DNA from: Algoriphagus sp.
GTDB taxonomy: Bacteria; Bacteroidota; Bacteroidia; Cytophagales; Cyclobacteriaceae
NCBI RefSeq assembly: GCF_024642405.1
Contig: NZ_JAHEBC010000006.1
Location: 1 to 34,233 of the forward strand
Direction: 5' to 3'
DNA length: 34,233 nucleotides
Numbering within the stretch: the first letter of the stretch is position 1; each line of letters begins with the position of its first letter. Shown piece by piece: positions 16,716 through 23,520 of the stretch. The notes below the pieces were generated by a model that searched no databases, was not told where the DNA came from, and was given only the letters and a program-made list of their open reading frames with translations. The translations under genes were made by a program, and so were the position numbers.

Positions 16716-17054
16716 TTATAGAAAACCTAATTCTAATTTTGCTGCCTCAGACATCATATCCTGCGAATAAGGTGGATCAAATGTTAATTCAACTTCCACA
16801 TTATTAACTCCCTGAATCTGTTGGATTTTATCTTTTACTTCAGATGGAATAAATTCAGCTGAAGGACAATTTGGTGAGGTTAATGTCATCAGTACATATA
16901 CGTTGTTAACCGGATAGACAGTGATTTCATAAATTAATCCCAATTCATAAACGTCAACTGGAATTTCAGGATCATAGACCTGTTTAATTGAGGTTACCAC
17001 TTTCTCCTTCAAACCCGTAATTTGTCCCACACTGGTATTATTTTCAGTTTCCAT
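16716..17054 (-). CDS. sufT: SufT/DUF59 (MIP18-family) Fe-S assembly protein
   Basis: The protein has 112 residues. It carries the DUF59 signature 'QVYDPEIPVDVYELGLIYEI', followed by 'LTLTSPNCPSAEFIPSEVKDKI', which includes the conserved Cys, and 'VEVELTFDPPYSQDMMSE'. Bacterial members act in maturation of Fe-S proteins alongside SUF. It begins 2 bp after the sufE stop, so it belongs to the same operon. The name sufT follows usage for suf-linked DUF59 proteins; the longer SufT fusion form is absent. Confidence 0.93.
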   Translation of the reverse strand: METENNTSVGQITGLKEKVVTSIKQVYDPEIPVDVYELGLIYEITVYPVNNVYVLMTLTSPNCPSAEFIPSEVKDKIQQIQGVNNVEVELTFDPPYSQDMMSEAAKLELGFL

Positions 17055-17056
17055 GC

Positions 17057-17488
17057 TTAGGAGATTTGCTTAGTTTGAAATGCCAGGGCATATAATTTCA
17101 TTTGCTTAATCATTGCAGCTAATCCATTTGATCTTTGACTTCCAATAATTCCTCCCATTCCAATTTTATGAATAAAATCAAGTTCAGCTGAAATGATTTC
17201 CTGTGGAGTTCTATCATTTAAAACTCTGATCAGCAAAGATATGAGTCCTTTAGTGATATCAGTGTTTGAATCTGCTTGAAAATGCACTTTTCCATCTTTT
17301 TCATCTGCAATCAACCAAACTTTTGACTGACAACCTTTGATGATGTTTTCTTCAATTTGTTCATTTTCAGGAAATTTCTCCAATCCACTTCCTAACTCCA
17401 TGATATAGAAAATGGTACTTTCCTTATCATCTCCAAGGATCTCAAATTCACTGATTATTTCGTTTTGAACTTCCTGAATACTGCTCAT
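17057..17488 (-). CDS. sufE: Cysteine desulfuration protein SufE
   Basis: The protein has 143 residues of the SufE/NifU-like fold. Cys53 in 'IIKGCQSKVWLIADEKDG' is the persulfide acceptor that takes sulfur from SufS and passes it to the SufBCD scaffold. The C-terminal 'GLISLLIRVLNDRTPQEI' helix and 'SQRSNGLAAMIKQMK' are standard. Its ATG overlaps the sufS stop by four bases, which fits the need for matched SufS and SufE amounts. Confidence 0.96.
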   Translation of the reverse strand: MSSIQEVQNEIISEFEILGDDKESTIFYIMELGSGLEKFPENEQIEENIIKGCQSKVWLIADEKDGKVHFQADSNTDITKGLISLLIRVLNDRTPQEIISAELDFIHKIGMGGIIGSQRSNGLAAMIKQMKLYALAFQTKQIS

Positions 17489-18708
17489 TTATTTTTTATT
17501 CTAGCAATTTGGGCTACTGCCTCAGCTAATTTTTCTATTTCTGATTTGGAATTGTAAACAGCGAATGATGCTCTAACAGTTCCCTCAAGCCCAAGTCTTT
17601 TCATCAATGGTTGTGTACAATGATGACCAGTTCTGACTGCAATACCTTTTGCGTCCAGCATCATCCCAACATCAAAAGGATGCATTTCTTTAATGTTGAA
17701 AGATAGAACACTTACTTTATTCGAGGCTGTTCCAACAGGAATGAAGCCATTGATGGGGTTAAGTAATTCATTCGCATAAGCCAAAAGGTCATCTTCATGC
17801 ATTTTGATATTTGGCTTACCTATTTCTTTAATAAAATCTAATGCCTTCTTGAAAGCAATGACATCTCCTATATTAGGTGTCCCTGCTTCAAATTTAAATG
17901 GGATTTCATTGTAAGTTGTTTTTTCAAAAGATACCTCTTTAATCATTTCCCCTCCACCCTGGTAAGGGGGCATTTCCTCAAAAAGCTCTCTTTTTCCAAA
18001 CAATACACCTAATCCAGTTGGACCGTAAAGTTTATGAGCCGAAAAAGCCAGAAAATCACAGTCTAAAGTTTGAACATCTATTTCTAAATGGCTAGTGGAT
18101 TGAGCTCCGTCCAAAAGTACTTTTGCACCGATAGAATGAGCAGCTTCAATTATCCTTTCTACAGGGTTTATAGTTCCTAATGCATTTGAAGCATGAACAA
18201 TGCTAACTAATTTAGTTTTCGGAGAAAGTAATTTTTCAAAATCTTCGAAAATAATTTCTCCAACTTCATTGATTGGGATAATTTTTAAAAAAGCTCCTTT
18301 TTCCTCACATAGCATTTGCCATGGAACGATGTTAGAGTGGTGTTCTAAAGTTGAAATGATAATTTCATCTCCAGCTTGTATAAATTTTCTCCCGAAGGTA
18401 CTAGCAACTAGATTGATACTTTCAGTCGTTCCTTTAGTAAAAATTATTTCAGCAGATTCTTTAGCATTTATGAATTGCTGAACTGCCTCTCTGGTTTTCT
18501 CGAAATATCCTGTTGATCTGTCTGCTAAGGCATGCGCACCACGATGGATATTAGCATTATCATGATTATAATAATTAGATAATGAGTCAATTACCGATTG
18601 AGGCTTTTGAGTAGTTGCCGCATTGTCAAAATAAACCAAAGGCTTTCCATTTACCTCTTGATGAAGAATCGGGAAAGATTGTCTTATTTTTTCGATAGCG
18701 ATATCCAT
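17485..18708 (-). CDS. sufS: Cysteine desulfurase SufS
   Basis: The protein has 407 residues, a group II class V aminotransferase-fold enzyme. It uses pyridoxal phosphate to strip sulfur from cysteine, giving alanine and a persulfide. 'YFDNAATTQKPQSVI' is at the N-terminus, 'LEHHSNIVPWQ' and 'LDGAQSTSHLEIDV' hold PLP contacts, 'FSAHKLYGPTGLGVLFG' carries the PLP lysine, and 'RTGHHCTQPLMKRLG' carries the active Cys. It lies 7 bp after sufD and overlaps sufE. Confidence 0.97.
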   Translation of the reverse strand: MDIAIEKIRQSFPILHQEVNGKPLVYFDNAATTQKPQSVIDSLSNYYNHDNANIHRGAHALADRSTGYFEKTREAVQQFINAKESAEIIFTKGTTESINLVASTFGRKFIQAGDEIIISTLEHHSNIVPWQMLCEEKGAFLKIIPINEVGEIIFEDFEKLLSPKTKLVSIVHASNALGTINPVERIIEAAHSIGAKVLLDGAQSTSHLEIDVQTLDCDFLAFSAHKLYGPTGLGVLFGKRELFEEMPPYQGGGEMIKEVSFEKTTYNEIPFKFEAGTPNIGDVIAFKKALDFIKEIGKPNIKMHEDDLLAYANELLNPINGFIPVGTASNKVSVLSFNIKEMHPFDVGMMLDAKGIAVRTGHHCTQPLMKRLGLEGTVRASFAVYNSKSEIEKLAEAVAQIARIKNK

Positions 18709-18715
18709 TTATGAT

Positions 18716-19984
18716 TTAGAATTTACTCCCTAGTCTTTCTTGAACTAAATTGGTGCAATATTCTCTGAAGCTTTCATTTTCAATATGCTCAAGAACCTCA
18801 CCGGCGAAAGCAAATAAGAGTAAACCTTTTGCTTGTATTTTATCAATACCCCGTGCTTGCAAATAGAATAATGCTTCTTCATCTAGTTGACCTGTAGTAC
18901 AACCATGAGAACATTTCACATCATCTGCCCAAATTTCTAATTGTGGTTTGGTATTTATGGTAGCATCATTGGACAACAGTATATTGTTGTTTTGTTGAAA
19001 GGCATTGGTTTTTTGAGCATCCTGCCTCACAAAAATTTTACCATTGAATACCCCTCTTGATTGATCTGCAAGTATGCCTTTATAAAGTTCATTTGATTCA
19101 GCATGAGGAATAGTATGATCTACATTGGTGTGATTGTCCACGTGAGTTTTACCATTCAACAAGTAAATTCCATACATGTTTCCCTCTGAATTACTGCCTA
19201 AAAGATTCAAGCTTAGGTTATTTCTAACCATTTCTCCTGAAAGTGAAAGAGTAACCGAAGTAAAACGAGAATCCTGAAGGAGATTTGTTTCTATGTTACT
19301 TACCTCAAAAGCGTTTTTCCCTTCATTCTGAATTCTATAATATCTTATTTGAGAGTTTAACCCACCTTTAATTTCTACAACTTTGTTGACGAAATATGGT
19401 GTATCACCTTTATTTATGCTATGTGAAATAAAAGTAACCTCTGCAAAGTCTCCTGCATCAATCCAAACCCTTGGAGAAATAACATCTCCTAAATTGGCTT
19501 TGTTAAATGAGAGAAGAAGGATAGGTTTTTCAACAACTTCCTTTTTTGGAATGCTAATAAAAACACCTTCTTCAAAAGAAGCTTGATTCAATGCTGCAAA
19601 TGCATCTTTATCAACTTTAGCGATACTCCCGATGGGGGTTTCTAGTTTTTCGCTTAAAGTAGAGAAGTTTAAATGGTCAATACCAAGGCAAAGGTTTTTT
19701 ATAAGATGGCCATTCGAAAATACCAAAATTGGACCTTCAAAGCCTTGAGGAATTGCCTCACTAACTTCTTCCTCACTTAAATCAAAAGGTTTTGCAGGAC
19801 TTAAGTTAGAAAGTGATTGCTCAAGCTTTTTGGTTATTGCAGTGAATTTATATTCTTCTGATTTGAGAGTAGGAAGGCCTTGATTTAGGAAACTGGCTTT
19901 CCCTTCTTCTCTGGCTTTTTCAAATCCGACAAAAGAAGATTCCAAAAATCCTTCAAATAGATTTTGCTTAGTAAGCGTACTCAT
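18716..19984 (-). CDS. sufD: Fe-S cluster assembly scaffold protein SufD
   Basis: The protein has 422 residues with the SufBD beta-helix core. Landmarks are 'SHSINKGDTPYFVNKVVEI', 'GIYLLNGKTHVDNHTNVDHT', 'KGILADQSRGVFNGKIFVR', 'DDVKCSHGCTTGQLDEEALFYLQARGID' (conserved C-terminal His/Cys region) and a helical end 'EYCTNLVQERLG'. With SufB and SufC it forms the ATP-driven scaffold that builds Fe-S clusters. The N-terminal ~100 residues are less conserved, as is usual for SufD. It starts 22 bp after sufC. Confidence 0.96.
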   Translation of the reverse strand: MSTLTKQNLFEGFLESSFVGFEKAREEGKASFLNQGLPTLKSEEYKFTAITKKLEQSLSNLSPAKPFDLSEEEVSEAIPQGFEGPILVFSNGHLIKNLCLGIDHLNFSTLSEKLETPIGSIAKVDKDAFAALNQASFEEGVFISIPKKEVVEKPILLLSFNKANLGDVISPRVWIDAGDFAEVTFISHSINKGDTPYFVNKVVEIKGGLNSQIRYYRIQNEGKNAFEVSNIETNLLQDSRFTSVTLSLSGEMVRNNLSLNLLGSNSEGNMYGIYLLNGKTHVDNHTNVDHTIPHAESNELYKGILADQSRGVFNGKIFVRQDAQKTNAFQQNNNILLSNDATINTKPQLEIWADDVKCSHGCTTGQLDEEALFYLQARGIDKIQAKGLLLFAFAGEVLEHIENESFREYCTNLVQERLGSKF

Positions 19985-20006
19985 GTTTTTGGGGTTGATG
20001 AGAGTA

Positions 20007-20771
20007 TCAGACAGTTGCTTCAGAGTCTATGGCCTCTTTGATCCAGTCATAGCCTTTTTCTTCAAGTTCGAGAGCCAAATCTTTAGTACCAGATTTGACA
20101 ATTCTACCTTTATAAAGAACATGGACGAAATCTGGAACGATATAATCCAACAAGCGCTGGTAGTGAGTTACAACAATAGTTGCGTTGTCTTTAGACTTTA
20201 ATTGATTCACACCATTTGAAACAATTCTCAAGGCATCAATATCCAATCCTGAATCAGTTTCGTCAAGGATAGAAAGGGTAGGCTCAAGCATCGCCATCTG
20301 GAAGATTTCATTTCTTTTCTTTTCTCCGCCAGAAAAACCTTCATTAAGCGATCTGCTGAGAAGCTTTTGGTCAATTTCCACCAATTTCATCTTCTCTTTC
20401 ATCATAGTAAGAAACTTAACTGCGTCGAGTGCCTCAAGTCCTCTGTATTCTCTTACTTGATTTACAGCTGTCCTAAGGAAGTTAGTTGAACTTACTCCCG
20501 GTATTTCTACAGGATATTGAAAAGCTAGGAATACACCTTCCCGGGCACGATCTTCAGGAGCAAGTTCCAAAAGATCTTTTCCTTTGAAAAAAACTTCACC
20601 TTCTGTTACCTCATATTCTTCTCTTCCTGCTAATACTGACGCTAAAGTCGATTTCCCAGAACCATTAGGTCCCATAATGGCATGTACTTCACCAGCTTTT
20701 ACTTCCAAATTGATCCCTCTCAAAATAGGTGTTCCTTCGATGGAGGCATGCAGATTTTTAATACTTAACAT
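20007..20771 (-). CDS. sufC: Fe-S assembly ATPase SufC
   Basis: The protein has 254 residues, an ABC-type ATPase without membrane segments. It has Walker A 'GPNGSGKST', the Q-loop in 'FLAFQYPVEIPGV', the signature 'GFSGGEKKRNE', Walker B 'PTLSILDETDSGLD' and the H-loop 'VVTHYQRLLDYI'. The Asp-Glu-Thr-Asp-Ser-Gly-Leu-Asp form of Walker B is specific to SufC. It drives rearrangement of the SufBCD complex. It lies 33 bp after sufB. Confidence 0.98.
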   Translation of the reverse strand: MLSIKNLHASIEGTPILRGINLEVKAGEVHAIMGPNGSGKSTLASVLAGREEYEVTEGEVFFKGKDLLELAPEDRAREGVFLAFQYPVEIPGVSSTNFLRTAVNQVREYRGLEALDAVKFLTMMKEKMKLVEIDQKLLSRSLNEGFSGGEKKRNEIFQMAMLEPTLSILDETDSGLDIDALRIVSNGVNQLKSKDNATIVVTHYQRLLDYIVPDFVHVLYKGRIVKSGTKDLALELEEKGYDWIKEAIDSEATV

Positions 20772-20804
20772 ATTCGTCTTAATCTTTCAATTTTAAATTT
20801 AAAC

Positions 20805-22250
20805 TTACCCTACAGATCCCTCTAGCGTCAGAGCGAGTAGCTTTTGGGCTTCTACAGCAAATTCCATTGGTAATTGGTTTAATACTTCTTTTGCATAACC
20901 ATTTACAATTAGAGCTACTGCATCTTCTGTGGATATACCTCTTTGATTACAATAGAATAATTGATCCTCACCGATTTTGGAAGTGGTAGCTTCGTGCTCA
21001 ACTTTAGCAGAAGAATTATTGATATCTATGTAAGGGAATGTATGTGCACCACATCTGTCTCCCATTAGCAATGAATCACACTGTGAGAAATTTCTGGCGT
21101 TATCTGCCCTTTTCATCACTTGTACTTGTCCTCTATATGAGTTTTGTGATTTTCCCGCAGAAATACCTTTGGAAACAATTCTTGACTTAGTGTTTTTGCC
21201 AATATGAATCATTTTAGTTCCTGTATCAGCCTGCTGATAATTGTTCGTGACTGCTACAGAATAAAATTCTCCAATTGAATTATCTCCTTTTAATATACAA
21301 GAAGGATATTTCCAAGTTACTGCTGATCCCGTCTCAACTTGAGTCCAAGATATTTTAGAATAATCCCCTGCGCAAATGCCTCGCTTAGTAACAAAATTAT
21401 AAATACCGCCTTTCCCGTTTTTATCTCCTGGGAACCAATTTTGAACTGTAGAATATTTTACCTCTGCATTTTTTGCAGCGTAAATCTCTACCACAGCGGC
21501 ATGAAGTTGATTTTCATCTCTTTGAGGTGCTGTACAGCCTTCTAGATAAGATACATAGGCCTCATCTTCGGCTACGATTAATGTCCTTTCAAATTGACCT
21601 GTATTAGCAGCATTAATTCTGAAATAGGTAGAAAGCTCCATTGGACATCTTACCCCTTTCGGAATGTAACAAAATGACCCATCTGAAAATACTGCTGAAT
21701 TCAATGCCGCGTAATAGTTATCAGTCATTGGTACAACTGATCCCAAATATTTTTTTACTAAATCGGGATGCTCCTTTACTGCTTCGCTGAATGAGCAAAA
21801 GACGATACCGAGTTTAGATAATGTTGCTTTGAATGTAGTTCCAACTGAAACTGAATCAAGAACTGCATCAACAGCAATTCCTTGAAGTTTCTTTTGTTCA
21901 TTAAGATTGATACCTAACCTTTCATAAATCTGAAGTAATTCTGGATCAACTTCATCAAGAGACTTAGGTTTATTGCTTTGTTTTGGAGCTGAATAGTATC
22001 TTAGGCTTTGAAGATCAACTTTAGGATATTTGACATTTGCCCAAGAAGGCTCGGTCATAGTTTTCCAGGTTTTGAAGGCTTTCAATCTCCATTCAAGTAG
22101 CCATAGAGGTTCCTCTTTTTTTGTAGAGATCCACTTTATGATATCTTCATTGAGTCCAATTGGAGCTTCATCTGCCTCATAATTAACAGACCAGCCGTGC
22201 TCGTACTCTTTGGAGGTAAATTCTTCTAAAATCTGATTGTCTTTGCTCAT
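20805..22250 (-). CDS. sufB: Fe-S cluster assembly protein SufB
   Basis: The protein has 481 residues, full length, and is the first gene of the operon. It carries '[54 protein letters not shown]' as the core (cited as a landmark), '[18 protein letters not shown]', '[20 protein letters not shown]', '[20 protein letters not shown]' and '[23 protein letters not shown]'. The conserved Cys and Glu residues for cluster assembly and the SufD-interface His are in these blocks. A regulatory inverted repeat is visible 47-70 bp upstream of the ATG. Confidence 0.98.
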   Translation of the reverse strand: MSKDNQILEEFTSKEYEHGWSVNYEADEAPIGLNEDIIKWISTKKEEPLWLLEWRLKAFKTWKTMTEPSWANVKYPKVDLQSLRYYSAPKQSNKPKSLDEVDPELLQIYERLGINLNEQKKLQGIAVDAVLDSVSVGTTFKATLSKLGIVFCSFSEAVKEHPDLVKKYLGSVVPMTDNYYAALNSAVFSDGSFCYIPKGVRCPMELSTYFRINAANTGQFERTLIVAEDEAYVSYLEGCTAPQRDENQLHAAVVEIYAAKNAEVKYSTVQNWFPGDKNGKGGIYNFVTKRGICAGDYSKISWTQVETGSAVTWKYPSCILKGDNSIGEFYSVAVTNNYQQADTGTKMIHIGKNTKSRIVSKGISAGKSQNSYRGQVQVMKRADNARNFSQCDSLLMGDRCGAHTFPYIDINNSSAKVEHEATTSKIGEDQLFYCNQRGISTEDAVALIVNGYAKEVLNQLPMEFAVEAQKLLALTLEGSVG

Positions 22251-22287
22251 ATTAGCTAAGTTATTTAGACTAATTACATTTTAACTG

Positions 22288-22320
22288 CGAATGTACAACA
22301 TATAATGAAAAAAATATGTT
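22288..22320 (-). promoter_or_regulatory. Candidate suf promoter/operator
   Basis: AACATAT (22297-22303) and ATATGTT (22314-22320) form a perfect 7-bp inverted repeat with a 10-bp spacer. On the minus strand it lies immediately upstream of TACATTCG (22295-22288), a 7-of-8 match to the TAnnTTTG -7 box (fixed positions 5 of 6). No good -33 TTTG is seen. The repeat would cover the spacer region, as expected for a repressor or Fe-S/iron-sensing regulator site. Purely sequence-based. Confidence 0.35.
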
Positions 22321-22401
22321 CAGAACTATTCGAAAATTCTATGATTGATAAATTAATTCAATCAAAAGTTGGCTTCTGAAGCGATTTCGAAGATATGTGA
22401 C

Positions 22402-22437
22402 AAAAAAAAAGTGCTGATAGGTCAACACTTTTTTTTT
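22402..22437. terminator. Intrinsic terminator downstream of the Lrp/AsnC gene
   Basis: An A run plus GTG-c-TGA (22402-22416) pairs with TCA-a-CAC plus a T run (22422-22437), with one C/A mismatch and a short TAGG-type loop. It lies 55 bp after the lrp stop on the minus strand and isolates the regulator from the suf promoter. It is symmetrical, so it could act in both directions. Confidence 0.8.
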
Positions 22438-22491
22438 CAATATTCTCAAAAATACCGGATTTTTATTTATTTGGATTTAATCCAAATAGAG

Positions 22492-22965
22492 TTATTTCTC
22501 TTTATCAAAGAATTGAATAGGCCTGTTTATACTTTCTTCCAGTACAATAAGTGTTTCTGTTCTATCTATACCATCTACTTTCTGAATATTATCTAAAACT
22601 AATCTTAAGTGATTTGTGTCTCTGCATATAATTTTAGCAAAAATGGAATAGTTGCCAGTCGTATAATAGGCACTTACTACTTCAGAAATAGTTTTTAGTT
22701 TTTCAATCACATTGTCATAAAGCGAACTTTTTTCCAAATAGATTCCCAAAAAAGCCGATATATCATAGCCAAGTTTTGAGAAGTCTATGTTTAAAGTGGC
22801 GCTTTTCACAATTCCCATATCCTCTAATTTTTTCATGCGGACGTGAACTGTACCAGATGATACGAAAACCTTTTTTGCGATTTCTGTGTATGGAGTCTTC
22901 GCATCCTCATTTAAAAGTGAGATGATTTTTAGGTCAATATTGTCGATATCTAAAATTTTATCCAT
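22492..22965 (-). CDS. Lrp/AsnC-family transcriptional regulator
   Basis: The protein has 157 residues, the standard size. The N-terminal winged helix-turn-helix spans ~residues 5-55 ('LDIDNIDLKIISLLNEDAKTPYTEIAKKV', then 'VSSGTVHVRMKKLEDMGIV'). The C-terminal ligand-binding RAM domain follows ('DISAFLGIYLEKSSLYDNVI', 'VVSAYYTTGNYSIFAKIICRD', 'IDRTETLIVLEESINRPI'). Members sense amino acids and bind palindromic AT-rich sites, often regulating their own gene and the divergent neighbour. Here the divergent neighbours are two secreted peptidases, and nested palindromes lie 80-150 bp upstream. The effector is unknown. Confidence 0.93.
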   Translation of the reverse strand: MDKILDIDNIDLKIISLLNEDAKTPYTEIAKKVFVSSGTVHVRMKKLEDMGIVKSATLNIDFSKLGYDISAFLGIYLEKSSLYDNVIEKLKTISEVVSAYYTTGNYSIFAKIICRDTNHLRLVLDNIQKVDGIDRTETLIVLEESINRPIQFFDKEK

Positions 22966-23044
22966 TTTCCTTTGTTGGATTTAGATGATTTTTAATGAAT
23001 GTGCCTGTAAATTAGAGGTTCTTCAAAAAATACCAAAATTTTTT

Positions 23045-23116
23045 TTTCAATTTGTAATTGAAACCAAAATCAGTTTACTTTGGCATTATTATAAATGCCA
23101 TTCGAATATTTGGTTT
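23045..23116. promoter_or_regulatory. Nested palindromes upstream of lrp (candidate Lrp operator)
   Basis: Three perfect inverted repeats fall within 72 bp: TTTCAATT-tgt-AATTGAAA (23045-23063); TGGCATT-N6-AATGCCA (23081-23100); and AAACCAAA (23061-23068) with TTTGGTTT (23109-23116) flanking the second. The first is AT-rich and dyad-symmetric like known Lrp/AsnC sites. Its centre is ~37 bp from the centre of the second. Binding by the adjacent regulator is inferred. Confidence 0.45.
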
Positions 23117-23226
23117 TTACATGAAACATTCAAATTTTAATTGGTTGTTATTAAAAACTCCAAATCTTCGAGCGTTATTTGATGGAAACTTTTAATCTCT
23201 AAAGTTATATTTGGGTTTATATTCTG

Positions 23227-23256
23227 AAAAGGTCTTGCTTGTGGCAGGACTTTTTT
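23227..23256 (+). terminator. Orphan intrinsic terminator on the plus strand
   Basis: AAAAGGTCTTGC pairs with GCAGGACTTTT (two G-U pairs), with a TTGTG loop, followed by six T. There is no plus-strand coding gene for more than 8 kb upstream. It may therefore end a small RNA starting within 23040-23220, or act as a leader attenuator for the M14-S9 transcript. Confidence 0.6.
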
Positions 23257-23520
23257 ATTTAATGTAATCTCATTTATAACATTAAAGACACTTTTAAATA
23301 GCGAATTTTTAAAAATTATATTTTGACCGTCTTAGAATACAGTGGTTGATAGTCCATCATGACATTTTAATAAATAAAGATTCCACTTAGATATAACCAT
23401 TTATGCTGAATTCCGAAAAGCACTCTGTTTTTAGATATTTAAGGCGTTTACTTTAGCTTTTTTTTGAGCGGTTGTGTGGATTGTTTTCACTGTATTTATT
23501 TTGAACAAAAGAACCACACG

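Larger units (their letters stand above)
22966..23520. other. 555-bp intergenic region between lrp and the peptidase pair
   Basis: No protein gene is visible. It holds the divergent promoters of lrp and the M14-like gene, three nested inverted repeats at 23045-23116, a terminator-like hairpin at 23227-23256, another inverted repeat TTTAATGT (23258-23265) / ACATTAAA (23279-23286), and GTGTGG (23474-23479) / CCACAC (23514-23519) just before the M14 ATG. A perfect TAnnTTTG -7 box (TATATTTG, 23206-23213, plus strand) occurs with a -33-like TTTG at 23178-23181, but the 24-nt spacing is too long for a confident promoter. Confidence 0.6.

Noticed and set aside
22369-22596. 75-codon plus-strand ORF over the lrp 3' end
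   Set aside because: It spans the lrp terminator and overlaps lrp antisense; low-complexity Phe/Tyr-rich translation.
23187-23206. AACTTT/AAAGTT inverted repeat
   Set aside because: Six A/T-rich pairs in AT-rich DNA; too weak to support a structure.
23464-23520. N-terminal extension of the M14-like ORF from a TTG codon
   Set aside because: The ATG at 23521 starts the signal peptide directly; the extension is Cys/His-rich and would block export.
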